A program made the translations under genes and the position numbers. Under the pieces are notes generated by a model that was given only the letters and a program-made list of their open reading frames with translations, had not been told where the DNA came from and searched no databases. From positions 62,001 to 126,000 of the forward strand of contig NZ_UTIQ01000029.1 in the NCBI RefSeq assembly GCF_900582625.1: a stretch of DNA of 64,000 nt, given 5' to 3'. This document shows positions 10,200 to 18,632 of this stretch, in pieces. The DNA comes from Pseudomonas viridiflava (GTDB lineage: Bacteria; Pseudomonadota; Gammaproteobacteria; Pseudomonadales; Pseudomonadaceae). How positions within the stretch are numbered: position 1 is the stretch's first letter; each line of letters opens with the position of its first letter.

Positions 10200-11561
10200 T
10201 TAGAGGAACCAGCGGTATTCGCGGGCGCTGATTTCCTGCAGAAAGGCCAGGTGGTCTTGGCGCTTGTTCTCGCAGTACACGTCGACAAACTCGGCGCCCA
10301 AGCCGGCGCGCAGCTCGGGTTGCTGCTGCATGTCCCGCACGGCTTGGAGAATATCCAGCGGGAAATCCAGGCCGCTGTTGCGGTCTTCGTTGAGCGGCGC
10401 AATCGGCTCGCGGCCGTTGGCCAAGCCCTGTTCGAGGCCGACCAAAATAGCCGCCAGCACCAGGTACGGGTTGGCGTCGGCGCCGGAAATACGGTGCTCG
10501 ATGCGCAGATTTTTCGCGTCCGATTCAGGAATGCGCACGCAAGCATCGCGGTCTTCGTAACCCCAACTGGCACGCGTAGCGGCGTTCACCGTGCCGCCAA
10601 GGCGACGGTAGGCGTTCTGGTTCGGCGCGAAAATCGGCATGCAGTGCGGCAGCAATTCCAGGCAGCCGGCCACGGCATGGCGCAGCGCTTGTTGCTCATT
10701 GGCGGCCAGCACATTGTTGCCCTCGGCGTCATACAGGCTGACGTGCACATGCATGCCGCTGCCAGGATGCTCGAGGTACGGCTTGGCCATAAAGCTGGCG
10801 CGATAGCCGTGCTTGAGTGCAACGCCACGGGTGCTGCGGCAGAACAAGGCAGCCCAGTCGGCGGCCTTGAGCCCATCGTCGAGGTGGCCGAAGTTGATTT
10901 CAAACTGACCCGGGCCTAGCTCAGCGGTAATCACGGTGGTGTCGATGCCTTGTAACCGGGCGGTCTCCACCATCTCGTCGAGCACCGGCGCAAAACGCGA
11001 GAGGCGTTCGATGTGCATATTCGGCATGTCGTCGCCGTCGTCGCTCAGCGCGTCGCGGGGGAATTGCGGCAGGCCGTCGCGCAGCTTTTTGTCGAACAGG
11101 TAAAACTCCAACTCAAACGCCACCACCGGGTGAATGCCCTTGCTGCGCAGGCGTTGCAGCACCTGTGCGAGCACTTCACGGGGCTCGAATTCAATCGGTG
11201 CGGCGGTGCCGTCGGAGGTGATCAACATTTGCCCGACTGGCTGCGCTTCCCAGGTGACCAATTTGAGTGTGCCCGGCACCATGCGGCGCTCGGCATCGGG
11301 ATCGCCGTCGTGGAAGCAGTAATCGCCAATCTTGAACAAACCGCCCTGCACGCCCAGCAGCACGCAGTTCTGCGGCAGCTTGAGAGCGCTGCCGGCGGCG
11401 ACTTTTTCGAGCATGTCGATCGGGTAGCGTTTGCCGTAGAAGTGCCCCGGAATATCCAGGCAGATCAGGTCGACATAACGCACCTCGGGGTGGCGCTGGC
11501 GAAATGCGCGCACTTCGGCCAACAGGTCGGCGTGCTCGGCGCTCACGGGAACGGCGGTCAT
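10200..11561 (-). CDS. puuA: Gamma-glutamylpolyamine synthetase (PuuA/PauA type, glutamine synthetase fold)
   Basis: This 453-residue protein belongs to the glutamine synthetase superfamily and probably ligates glutamate to putrescine or a related polyamine with ATP. Glutamine synthetase motifs are present: AFELEFYLFD, ELGPGQFEINFGH, the HPGSGMHVHVSL region, the ATP/glutamate-binding stretch NAYRRLGGTVNAATRASWG and RIEHRISGADANPYL. The tail ISAREYRWFL is typical of polyamine-type enzymes. I chose the ATG at 11559-11561 because GAAGGAAG lies upstream; an earlier ATG at 11586-11588 would overlap the puuR stop. Its neighbours, a PuuB-like oxidase and a PuuR-like regulator, support polyamines as substrates rather than ammonia assimilation. 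Confidence 0.88.
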   Translation of the reverse strand: MTAVPVSAEHADLLAEVRAFRQRHPEVRYVDLICLDIPGHFYGKRYPIDMLEKVAAGSALKLPQNCVLLGVQGGLFKIGDYCFHDGDPDAERRMVPGTLKLVTWEAQPVGQMLITSDGTAAPIEFEPREVLAQVLQRLRSKGIHPVVAFELEFYLFDKKLRDGLPQFPRDALSDDGDDMPNMHIERLSRFAPVLDEMVETARLQGIDTTVITAELGPGQFEINFGHLDDGLKAADWAALFCRSTRGVALKHGYRASFMAKPYLEHPGSGMHVHVSLYDAEGNNVLAANEQQALRHAVAGCLELLPHCMPIFAPNQNAYRRLGGTVNAATRASWGYEDRDACVRIPESDAKNLRIEHRISGADANPYLVLAAILVGLEQGLANGREPIAPLNEDRNSGLDFPLDILQAVRDMQQQPELRAGLGAEFVDVYCENKRQDHLAFLQEISAREYRWFL

Positions 11562-11584
11562 AACGGGGCTTCCTTCAGCGTTGA

Positions 11585-12157
11585 TCATGTGTACACCCAC
11601 AGCACGCGGGTGGGGTGTTCAGAGCGGTTGCCGTAACGGCAATGGGCGTGGCGGTCGAGCTGGAAGGCATCGCCGGCGCGCAAGGTGACGGGCTCGTCGG
11701 AGTCGGCGAGCCATAACGTCAGTTCGCCTTCCAACACATAACCGCCCTGCTCGGAAATGTCGCTCAACGTTCGTTCACCGGAGCTGGAGCCCGGCTCCAG
11801 CAAGCTCTCGAGCATGGAGAAACTGGCCGACATGTTGGGCGATACCAGAATGTCGGTAATGCCGTTGGCGAAGTACAAGGTGCGGCGTTCATCTGGCCGG
11901 GTTACCCACGGCACCTGCTTGGGTTTGGCCAGGTTGTAGAAATAGGTGGTGGTCACGCCCAGCGCCTGACTGATGGCGGTGAGATCGGCCACGGTGGGGC
12001 GCGACAAACCGCGCTCAACTTGCGAAACAAACCCCACCGAGCGGCCGATTTTGTCGGCCAGCTCTTTGAGGGTGTAGTTCTTATGCTTGCGCAGGTCGTG
12101 AATCAAAATCGCCAGCGCGGCAATTTCTTCCTCTTTGGTCATCGGAGTGCGCTCCAT
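11585..12157 (-). CDS. puuR: XRE-cupin transcriptional regulator (PuuR/PauR type)
   Basis: This 190-residue repressor has an N-terminal XRE helix-turn-helix (about residues 12-70, with TLKELADKIGRSVGFVSQVE) and a C-terminal cupin sensor domain (about 110-190, with GGYVLEGELTLWL and LDRHAHCRYGN). PuuR in Escherichia coli has the same layout and represses putrescine genes until the amine appears. The gene overlaps the stop of puuB by one base (TGATG) and its TGA overlaps a possible start of puuA, so it is embedded in the operon it probably controls. An internal ATG at 12140-12142 (MTKEEE) is an alternative start. The palindrome at 13459-13472 is a candidate operator. Confidence 0.87.
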   Translation of the reverse strand: MERTPMTKEEEIAALAILIHDLRKHKNYTLKELADKIGRSVGFVSQVERGLSRPTVADLTAISQALGVTTTYFYNLAKPKQVPWVTRPDERRTLYFANGITDILVSPNMSASFSMLESLLEPGSSSGERTLSDISEQGGYVLEGELTLWLADSDEPVTLRAGDAFQLDRHAHCRYGNRSEHPTRVLWVYT

Positions 12158-13446
12158 CACAGGCTGTCCCGCAGGCGATACCAGGCCTTACCTACCGCTT
12201 CCAACGGCGCCGCCAGGTAGCGGCCGCCAGGGAAACCGGGGTTGTTCAGGCCTTGGTAAAGGCTGAGCAAATCGTCGTCGCCCAGAATCGCCTCGCTGAC
12301 GGCCCGCGCGCCTGCCAGCGTGGGCAGCACGCCATGCCCGGAATAGCCTTGCAGCCAGTAGCGGTTGCCGTCGCGACCGATGTCTGGCGTGCGCTTGAGG
12401 GTGATGTCGATATGGCCGCCCCAAGCGAATTCGATGGGCACGCCGGCCAGTTGCGGGAAAACCCGTTCGAGAACCGGCCGGGTGGCGCCAGCGATATCCT
12501 TGGGCATGCCGCCGAGGTAGGTGCAGCCGCCTCCGAACAGCAGGCGGTGGTCAGGCGTGAGGCGGAAATAATCGAGCACGAACTGGTTGTCGGTGACACA
12601 CGTGTTAGTCGGCAGCAGCGCTTTGGCCTGCGCCTCGTCGAGTGGCGCGGTGGCCACCTGGTAGGTGCCGACCGGCAACACCCGCTTGGCCAGCGGCGGA
12701 TCAAGTTCGTCGATATACGCATTGCAGGCCAGCACCAGCACCTCGGCGCGCACGCTGCCCTGCTCCGTTTTCACCACGTAACCGGCGCCTTCCTGGCGGT
12801 AACTGAGCGCCTTGCTGTGCTCGTAAATCTGCCCGCCCGCCGCTTCAATGGCGGCGGCAAGGCCCAGGGCCAGTTTCAGCGGATTGAGATGGCCGCCTTC
12901 GGGATCGTACAAGCCCGCTTGGTAACGCTCGCTGGCGACCCACTTGGGCAGTTGTTCGCGGGGAATAAATTGCAGGGCATCGTGGCCCCACTTGTGACTG
13001 GCCTCGTGTTGCCATTCGTAAAGGATGGCGGTGCGTCTTGCTAATACAGAGGTCCACAGGTGGCCGGCACGGTAGTCGCAGTCGAAGCCGTGGCGGCCGG
13101 GCAACCCGCGCAGCTCTTGCGCCGCCCAGCGCATGCTGTCCCACAGGCGCCGCGCACGTTCCAGGCCTAATGCGGCTTCCAATGGCGGCATGTCGCACGA
13201 CCAACCGAGAATCGCCTGGCCGCCGTTGCGGCCACTGGCTGCCCAGGCCACGCGGCTGGCTTCGATCAAGGTCACGCGCTTGCCGGCCAATGCCAGGCGC
13301 AACGCTGTGTGCAGGCCACTGAAACCGGCACCAATCACTGCCACCTCGGTGCTGTGCTCACCCTGTAACGGGGCGCGAGGCTTTAGCAGGTGGGCACAGC
13401 TGTAGGCGTAGTAGCTGTCAACGTGCTGGGCGGAACGCTGAAACAT
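12157..13446 (-). CDS. puuB: Gamma-glutamylputrescine oxidase-like FAD oxidoreductase (PuuB/PauB type)
   Basis: This 429-residue D-amino-acid-oxidase-fold (DAO family) flavoenzyme probably oxidises the glutamylated polyamine made by PuuA to an aldehyde and peroxide. The dinucleotide-binding motif VAVIGAGFSGLHTALRLA is at about 34-51, followed by SGRNGGQ, which is typical of OrdL/PuuB proteins. The C-terminal flavin-contact region contains GYSGHGVLPTLAGARAVSEAI. It is the first gene of the minus-strand operon and its promoter must lie in 13447-13626, shared with copA. The aldehyde dehydrogenase (PuuC) and hydrolase (PuuD) of the complete pathway are not in this window. Confidence 0.87.
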   Translation of the reverse strand: MFQRSAQHVDSYYAYSCAHLLKPRAPLQGEHSTEVAVIGAGFSGLHTALRLALAGKRVTLIEASRVAWAASGRNGGQAILGWSCDMPPLEAALGLERARRLWDSMRWAAQELRGLPGRHGFDCDYRAGHLWTSVLARRTAILYEWQHEASHKWGHDALQFIPREQLPKWVASERYQAGLYDPEGGHLNPLKLALGLAAAIEAAGGQIYEHSKALSYRQEGAGYVVKTEQGSVRAEVLVLACNAYIDELDPPLAKRVLPVGTYQVATAPLDEAQAKALLPTNTCVTDNQFVLDYFRLTPDHRLLFGGGCTYLGGMPKDIAGATRPVLERVFPQLAGVPIEFAWGGHIDITLKRTPDIGRDGNRYWLQGYSGHGVLPTLAGARAVSEAILGDDDLLSLYQGLNNPGFPGGRYLAAPLEAVGKAWYRLRDSL

Positions 13447-13458
13447 AGGACATCCAAA

Positions 13459-13472
13459 TTCACGCGCGTGAA
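13459..13472. promoter_or_regulatory. Candidate PuuR-type operator upstream of puuB
   Basis: TTCACGCGCGTGAA is a perfect 14-bp palindrome, 12 bp upstream of the puuB start. A further half-site TTTCACGC lies at 13488-13495, about two helical turns further on. The position suits a repressor that blocks the puuB operon. Assignment to PuuR is inferred from adjacency. Confidence 0.6.
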
Positions 13473-13534
13473 ATTAATCGCTAATAATTTCACGCACGCT
13501 AGCGGAAAAACCCTACAACGGCAACCGGCGAGTC

Positions 13535-13565
13535 TTGACCTTGCCACCGTGACAAGCCGCAGGCT
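13535..13565 (+). promoter_or_regulatory. CueR-type copper-responsive promoter of copA
   Basis: A -35 element TTGACC (13535-13540) is separated by 19 bp from a -10-like CAGGCT (13560-13565). An elongated spacer is the hallmark of MerR-family promoters. The spacer holds the dyad CTTGCCA-CCG-TGACAAG (13540-13556), with one mismatch, resembling operators of the copper sensor CueR. The copA start codon lies about 60 bp downstream. No cueR gene is in the window. Confidence 0.65.
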
Positions 13566-13626
13566 GCCGCCCGCAGGGCTTTGCGCGCCTTGCGCAGTCA
13601 CCACGTTGAGATCGGGACATCCACCT

Positions 13627-15339
13627 ATGACGAGCAGACGCACCTTTGTAAAAAGCCTGGCCGCCGGCACCGTAGTGGGCGGTTTGGGCCTATGGCGGCA
13701 ACCCGCATGGGCACAGGGCGCCGCCACGCAATCGGCCACGCTCAGCGGCACAGAATTCGATTTACTCATCGGGCAAACGCCGGTCAATGTCACTGGCGCA
13801 CCGCGTAGCGCCATCACCATTAACGGCACCCTGCCCGGCCCTTTGCTGCGCTGGCGTGAAGGCGACACCGTGACCCTGCGGGTAAAAAACCGCCTGAGCG
13901 ACGTGACCTCGCTGCATTGGCACGGCATTTTGCTGCCGGCCAACATGGACGGCGTGCCCGGCATGAGCTTCGACGGCATCGAGCCGAATGGTCAGTACAC
14001 CTACCGTTTCACCGTGCAGCAGCACGGCACCTACTGGTATCACAGCCATTCCGGGGTGCAGGAACAGGCCGGGCTGTATGCGCCGCTGGTGATTGATCCG
14101 CGCGAACCGGAGCCGTTTTCCTACGACCGCGAGCATGTGCTGCTGCTTAGCGACTGGACCGACGAAAACCCCAATCGGCTGCTGCCCACGCTGAAAAAGC
14201 AGGCCGACTATTACAACGGCCATAAACGCACACTCGGCGACTTTATTGACGATGTCGGCCGCGATGGCTGGCGTACCACGCTCAGCGAGCGCCTGAGCTG
14301 GGCGCAGATGCGCATGACGCCCACCGATATCGCCGACATTACCGGTCAAACGTATACCTACCTGGTCAATGGCCATGCGCCCGATAGCAACTGGACCGGC
14401 CTGTTCCAACCAGGCGAGCGTTTGCGCTTGCGCCTGATCAACGCCAGCGCCATGACCTATTTCGACCTGCGCATTCCCGGTTTGCAGTTGACGGTGGTGG
14501 CCGCCGATGGCCAGTACGTCGAGCCGGTTGCCGTTGATGAATTACGCCTGGCGCCGGCGGAAACCTATGACGTGATCGTGCAACCGCAACACGCCGAGGC
14601 CTATACCGTGTTCGCCCAGGCCATGGACCGCAGCGGCTATGCCTGCGCCACATTGGCCATTCGCCAGGGCCTGCGCGCGCCACTGCCGCCGCTGGACCCA
14701 CGCCCGCGACTGACCATGGCCGATATGGGCATGGATCACGGCGCCATGGCGACCATGGACCACAGCAAAATGGCCGGCATGGACCACTCGGCAATGGCCG
14801 GCATGCAAAGCCATCCGCCTACCGAAACCGACAACCCGCTGGTGGACATGCAAACGATGCAGCCCAGCGCCAAGCTCGACGACCCCGGCCTGGGCTTGCG
14901 TGACAACGGCCGCCGGGTGCTGCGCTACGGCGACCTGCGCAGCCGTTTTGCCGACCCCGACGGTCGCGAGCCCAGCCGCACGTTAGAAATTCACCTGACC
15001 GGGCATATGGAGAAATTCGCCTGGTCGTTCGATGGCGTGCCGTTTTCGGCGGCCGAGCCGATTCGCCTCACCTATGGAGAGCGGGTGCGCATTGTGTTGG
15101 TGAACGACACGATGATGAGCCACCCCATCCACCTGCACGGTTTATGGAGCGATCTGGAAGACGAGCACGGCAACTTTCAGGTGCGCAAACACACCATCGA
15201 CATGCCACCCGGCACCAAACGCAGCTACCGCGTCACGGCCGACGCCCTCGGCCGCTGGGCTTATCACTGTCACCTGCTGATGCACATGAGCGCCGGCATG
15301 ATGCGCGAAGTGCGCGTGGAAGAAGGACAGCCGACATGA
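13627..15339 (+). CDS. copA: Periplasmic multicopper oxidase, copper resistance protein CopA
   Basis: This 570-residue protein probably oxidises and sequesters copper in the periplasm. A twin-arginine signal (SRRTFVK at residues 3-9, then a hydrophobic stretch ending near AWAQG) indicates folded export. Copper-ligand motifs are HWHG at 97-100, WYHSH near 140, HPIHLHG at 499-505 and HCHLLMHM at 547-554, which together form the type 1 and trinuclear centres. A methionine-rich insert with repeated MDHSxMAGM units lies around 360-400 and probably binds Cu(I). I chose the ATG at 13627 because it gives the Tat signal; the open frame continues upstream without homology. It overlaps copB by four bases. 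No copRS pair is present. Confidence 0.94.
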   Translation: MTSRRTFVKSLAAGTVVGGLGLWRQPAWAQGAATQSATLSGTEFDLLIGQTPVNVTGAPRSAITINGTLPGPLLRWREGDTVTLRVKNRLSDVTSLHWHGILLPANMDGVPGMSFDGIEPNGQYTYRFTVQQHGTYWYHSHSGVQEQAGLYAPLVIDPREPEPFSYDREHVLLLSDWTDENPNRLLPTLKKQADYYNGHKRTLGDFIDDVGRDGWRTTLSERLSWAQMRMTPTDIADITGQTYTYLVNGHAPDSNWTGLFQPGERLRLRLINASAMTYFDLRIPGLQLTVVAADGQYVEPVAVDELRLAPAETYDVIVQPQHAEAYTVFAQAMDRSGYACATLAIRQGLRAPLPPLDPRPRLTMADMGMDHGAMATMDHSKMAGMDHSAMAGMQSHPPTETDNPLVDMQTMQPSAKLDDPGLGLRDNGRRVLRYGDLRSRFADPDGREPSRTLEIHLTGHMEKFAWSFDGVPFSAAEPIRLTYGERVRIVLVNDTMMSHPIHLHGLWSDLEDEHGNFQVRKHTIDMPPGTKRSYRVTADALGRWAYHCHLLMHMSAGMMREVRVEEGQPT

Positions 15340-16214
15340 AGCCGTTTATTTCACTGACGCTGGCCGCCGCCCTGGCCACCAGCGCCCACGCCGCCGAGAC
15401 GATGGACCACTCGATGCACGGGAGCACGCCGGGCATGGATATGTCAGGCATGGACCACGGCGCCATGGACCACGACATGAGCGCGGGCAGCACGCCGTTA
15501 CCGACCGTCAGCCAGAGCCGAACACCGATTCGCGCGGTCACCGAGGCGGATCGTCTGGCCGCCTTCCCGCCCCTGCACAGCGGCCACGACAGCCACGACC
15601 AAGGGCTGAATCACTACCTATTGGTCGACCGCCTGGAATGGCAACACCTCGACGCCGGCAGTGCCCTGGCGTGGGATGTGGATGGCTGGATTGGCGGCGA
15701 CGTTGATCGGTTGTGGCTGCGCAGCGAAGGTGAACGCCTTGATGGCCGCACCGACAAAGCCGAACTGCAAGCCCTGTGGGGCCATGCGCTCAGCCCTTGG
15801 TGGGACGTAGTGCTCGGTGTCAGGCAAGACTTCAAACCCGGCCCGGCACAAACCTGGGCCGCGCTCGGCGTTCAAGGCACGCCACTCTACGGCCTGGAAA
15901 CCGAGGCCACGGCCTACCTCGGCGAAAGCAGCCAAAGCGCCCTGCGTTTGAAAGCCGAATACGACCTTCTGCTGACCAACCGCTGGATCCTTCAACCGCT
16001 GGCCGAGGCGAATATCTACGGCAAAAACGATGAAGCGCGTGAGGTGGGTTCAGGGCTAAGTAACACGGAACTGGGGCTGCGTTTGCGCTATCAAGTGCGA
16101 CCCGAATTCGCGCCGTATGTGGGCCTTACCTGGAACAAGAGCCATGGCAATACGCCTGCCGAGGACGACGACGCCGAGGCGCGACTGGTGCTTGGGGTTC
16201 GCGCCTGGTTTTGA
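15336..16214 (+). CDS. copB: Copper resistance protein CopB (outer-membrane protein)
   Basis: This 292-residue protein has a cleavable signal peptide (about 1-20, ending SAHAAE) followed by a Met/His-rich segment with [22 protein letters not shown] and similar units (about 22-50). The remainder has the alternating pattern of a beta-barrel, with [38 protein letters not shown] and a C-terminal aromatic residue (RAWF), as expected of an outer-membrane protein. CopB works with CopA in copper tolerance, probably by binding or passing copper at the outer membrane. The ATG overlaps the copA stop (ATGA). Confidence 0.92.
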   Translation: MKPFISLTLAAALATSAHAAETMDHSMHGSTPGMDMSGMDHGAMDHDMSAGSTPLPTVSQSRTPIRAVTEADRLAAFPPLHSGHDSHDQGLNHYLLVDRLEWQHLDAGSALAWDVDGWIGGDVDRLWLRSEGERLDGRTDKAELQALWGHALSPWWDVVLGVRQDFKPGPAQTWAALGVQGTPLYGLETEATAYLGESSQSALRLKAEYDLLLTNRWILQPLAEANIYGKNDEAREVGSGLSNTELGLRLRYQVRPEFAPYVGLTWNKSHGNTPAEDDDAEARLVLGVRAWF

Positions 16215-16222
16215 CGGTGCTC

Positions 16223-17116
16223 CTACGCCGCCGCCGCGCTTTTCCAGCGGCGCGGCGCCCAGCCACGCTGCATGCCGGCGACAGCCAGCAGAATCATGCT
16301 GACGCCGAGCCATTGCAGCGCGCTCAAGCGATGGTCGAAGGCCACCCAGTCGACCAAGATCGCGGCAATGGGGTACACAAACGACAGCGCACCGGTCAGC
16401 GCCGTCGGCAGTCGCTGAATGGCACTGTAGAGCAGCACATACATCATGCCGGTGTGCACCACGCCCAGCGTTAGCAAACTGCCCCACGCCACAGCGGCGG
16501 TCGGCAGCGCCTCGGTGTTCAGCCACGGCGCCAACATCAGCACGCCGGTGCACACCTGAATCAGAGCAATCAGGTGCGGTGGCGTGCCGGTGAGGCGCTT
16601 GATGATCAGCGCCGCAATGGCGTACAGAAACGCCGCGCCGCACGCTAGAGCGATCCCCAGCAGATAATTGGCGCCGCTTTCAGCGCCCGCGCCGTGGGCG
16701 CTGACGATGGCCAACATGCCGAGAAACGCCACGCTCAACCAAGTGATTTTCACGCGGGTAATCCGCTCGCTTAGAAACAGCGCTGCCAGGCCCACCAACA
16801 TAAACGGCTGCACGTTGTAGACCGCCGTGGCGATGGCAATCGAGGCACCCGAGTAAGCGGCGAAAAGCAGCAACCAGTTGCCGACAATGGCCACGCCGCT
16901 GAGCACAGCCAAGGCAAAGGTCGCGCGGGTTAACACCCCAGCGCGTAAAAAGCCCATGGCGGCGCAGATCACCAGCAGCGTGACGGCACCGATCAGGCAG
17001 CGCCAGAACACCACCTCCAGGACCGGCTGCCCCGAGATGAGAACAAACCAACCGATGGTTCCGGAAATGAGCATGGCGGCGACCATTTCCAGCATTCCGC
17101 GTCGTTGTGAGTGCAT
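16223..17116 (-). CDS. EamA/DMT-family inner-membrane transporter
   Basis: This 297-residue protein is made almost entirely of about ten hydrophobic helices in two similar EamA halves, typical of the drug/metabolite transporter superfamily. The first half includes AMLISGTIGWFVLISGQPV and the second YLLGIALACGAAFLYAIAAL. The conserved tail LSALQWLGVSMILLAV is also present. The substrate cannot be read from sequence; relatives export amino acids or metabolites. GAGGAG lies six bases before the start. It diverges from a Lrp/AsnC regulator across 141 bp, a common arrangement in which the regulator controls the exporter in response to an amino acid. It converges on copB with only 8 bp between the stops. 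Confidence 0.88.
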   Translation of the reverse strand: MHSQRRGMLEMVAAMLISGTIGWFVLISGQPVLEVVFWRCLIGAVTLLVICAAMGFLRAGVLTRATFALAVLSGVAIVGNWLLLFAAYSGASIAIATAVYNVQPFMLVGLAALFLSERITRVKITWLSVAFLGMLAIVSAHGAGAESGANYLLGIALACGAAFLYAIAALIIKRLTGTPPHLIALIQVCTGVLMLAPWLNTEALPTAAVAWGSLLTLGVVHTGMMYVLLYSAIQRLPTALTGALSFVYPIAAILVDWVAFDHRLSALQWLGVSMILLAVAGMQRGWAPRRWKSAAAA

Positions 17117-17194
17117 AACGGGCTCCTCGAATCAGTGGGCACCAGTATCGCTGGCTGCCACGTCGGTTCTCCAGACGACACGAAAGGCGTATAC

Positions 17195-17206
17195 AGGCAT
17201 ATGCCT
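17195..17206. promoter_or_regulatory. Palindrome in the EamA/Lrp divergent promoter region
   Basis: AGGCATATGCCT is a perfect 12-bp palindrome, set within a wider imperfect dyad (AAAGGC on the left, GCCTTT on the right, 17183-17208). It lies about 50 bp from the regulator start and 80 bp from the transporter start. Lrp-type proteins often bind such sites at their own promoters, so it is a candidate operator. Confidence 0.5.
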
Positions 17207-17257
17207 TTTTAATCGTGGGTGGTTTACCCATTCCGCCTTTCTTACAAGCAGAACGCC

Positions 17258-17704
17258 ATGACCGACAAGATTGATCAGCAACTGATTGAAGCGTTGATGG
17301 AAGACTCGCGGCGCTCACTGAAAGCGCTCGCGCAGATCACCGGGCTGACCTCGCCCAGCGTCGCCGAGCGCCTGCGTCGGCTGGAGGAGCGCGGCGTGTT
17401 GCGCGGCTATACCGTGGATGTCGACGCGAAGGCCTTCGGCTATCAACTTCAGGCCATCGTGCGAATACGCCCGTTGCCCGGGCGTTTGCAGGAAGTGGAG
17501 CGGCAGATTCAAGCGATTGGCGAATTCACCGAGTGCGACAAGGTGACGGGCGAGGATTGCTTCTATGCACGGATGCACGTGCGCTCGATGGAGCAGTTAG
17601 ACACCCTGCTCGATCGCCTCAATCACTACGCCGAAACCAACACCGCCATCGTCAAGAAAACTCCGGTGAAACGGCGGTTGCCGCCCATGGAGGTGCCGGG
17701 TTAG
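17258..17704 (+). CDS. Lrp/AsnC-family transcriptional regulator
   Basis: This 148-residue protein has an N-terminal winged helix-turn-helix (about 1-60: DKIDQQLIEALMEDSRRS, then LTSPSVAERLRRLEERGVL) and a C-terminal RAM ligand-binding domain (about 65-140). The ATG at 17258 gives the usual MTDKIDQQLI start. The family responds to amino acids; which one is not visible. It probably controls the divergent EamA transporter and itself. Its TAG stop interlocks with the TAA of the convergent thioesterase gene (17701-17704), leaving no room for a separate terminator. Confidence 0.9.
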   Translation: MTDKIDQQLIEALMEDSRRSLKALAQITGLTSPSVAERLRRLEERGVLRGYTVDVDAKAFGYQLQAIVRIRPLPGRLQEVERQIQAIGEFTECDKVTGEDCFYARMHVRSMEQLDTLLDRLNHYAETNTAIVKKTPVKRRLPPMEVPG

Positions 17705-18498
17705 CCGAAGACGGTAACGGTCTGGCGACTTAACGCGACGAGTTCACCGGCAGGCGTCCACAGCTGCGCGGCAATGTGGCCATAGCCGTCGCGGGCGTGT
17801 TCGATTTGGGCGCGGTAGAGACACCAGTCTTCGGTGGTCAGCTTGGGCACCGGCTGCACGAACTCGATGGTCCAGGTCAGCGAGCTGCCAGGCGCTGGCG
17901 TGCGCAGATGCGGCAATACCGCCGGCGGCCAGGCGTCGACCAGGGCGAGCAGGTGCGATTCATCAACGGCGCTGACCGTTTCCTCGCCACGCAAGCGCAC
18001 ATAGCCGCCCATTTCGCGCGACGGATTGTTGCTGAACGGCATGCCGCCAATGGCCCAACGCATGGCCAGGTAGCGTGTGAACTCTGGCGTTACGCCTTTC
18101 ACATAGGGCAACTCAGGACAGTCGTCGACCGGCTTCATGCTCGGCGCTGGCTCGGCCTGAACACTAATAGCCGATTCGCGCGAGGCGCCGAAACTGCCTT
18201 GCACGATGGTCACCACCTGACCGTTCTGGACCGCGCGGCCCAGCACCTGGCTGACAGCTTTACCTTCGCGTAGCACTTCGGCTTCCAGGCTGACCGGTGT
18301 ATCCACCGCCAATGGCCCCACAAAAGTGATGGCCAGGGAGCGCACCGGGCGGCCTTCCGGCACGGCCGCGCGCATGGCTTCGTACACCAGCATCGCCGCC
18401 AACCCACCAAAACCCGCGCGGCCTTGGCCCCACTCAGCGGGCACCACCACGGCTTGAGGATTGGTGCGAACGGCCTGAATCAACTCGGAAAAAGTCAT
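17701..18498 (-). CDS. Acyl-CoA thioesterase, double hotdog (TesB-like)
   Basis: This 265-residue protein has two hotdog-fold halves. The first includes GQGRAGFGGLAAMLVYEAM, SLAITFVGPLAVD and LEAEVLREGKAVSQVLGRAVQNG (about 24-100). The second includes LVDAWPPAVLP and the conserved SSLTWTIEFVQPVP (about 185-215). TesB-like thioesterases of this type hydrolyse acyl-CoA thioesters in the cytoplasm. The active-site residues and substrate length cannot be fixed from sequence alone. It is transcribed toward the Lrp gene and shares stop-codon bases with it. The 134 bp behind its start contain nothing I can assign. Confidence 0.82.
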   Translation of the reverse strand: MTFSELIQAVRTNPQAVVVPAEWGQGRAGFGGLAAMLVYEAMRAAVPEGRPVRSLAITFVGPLAVDTPVSLEAEVLREGKAVSQVLGRAVQNGQVVTIVQGSFGASRESAISVQAEPAPSMKPVDDCPELPYVKGVTPEFTRYLAMRWAIGGMPFSNNPSREMGGYVRLRGEETVSAVDESHLLALVDAWPPAVLPHLRTPAPGSSLTWTIEFVQPVPKLTTEDWCLYRAQIEHARDGYGHIAAQLWTPAGELVALSRQTVTVFG

Positions 18499-18632
18499 AG
18501 AAATCTCGGACAGAAAAATGCGTAACCGATGGTAGGGGATGTAGGCCGCAGGACGGAAGCCGCTGAATGTGCCGGTTTAGCCAATTGGCGTGGGGATTTG
18601 ACCTTTGTTCGCCTGAACCGGCGACGCGCTGG

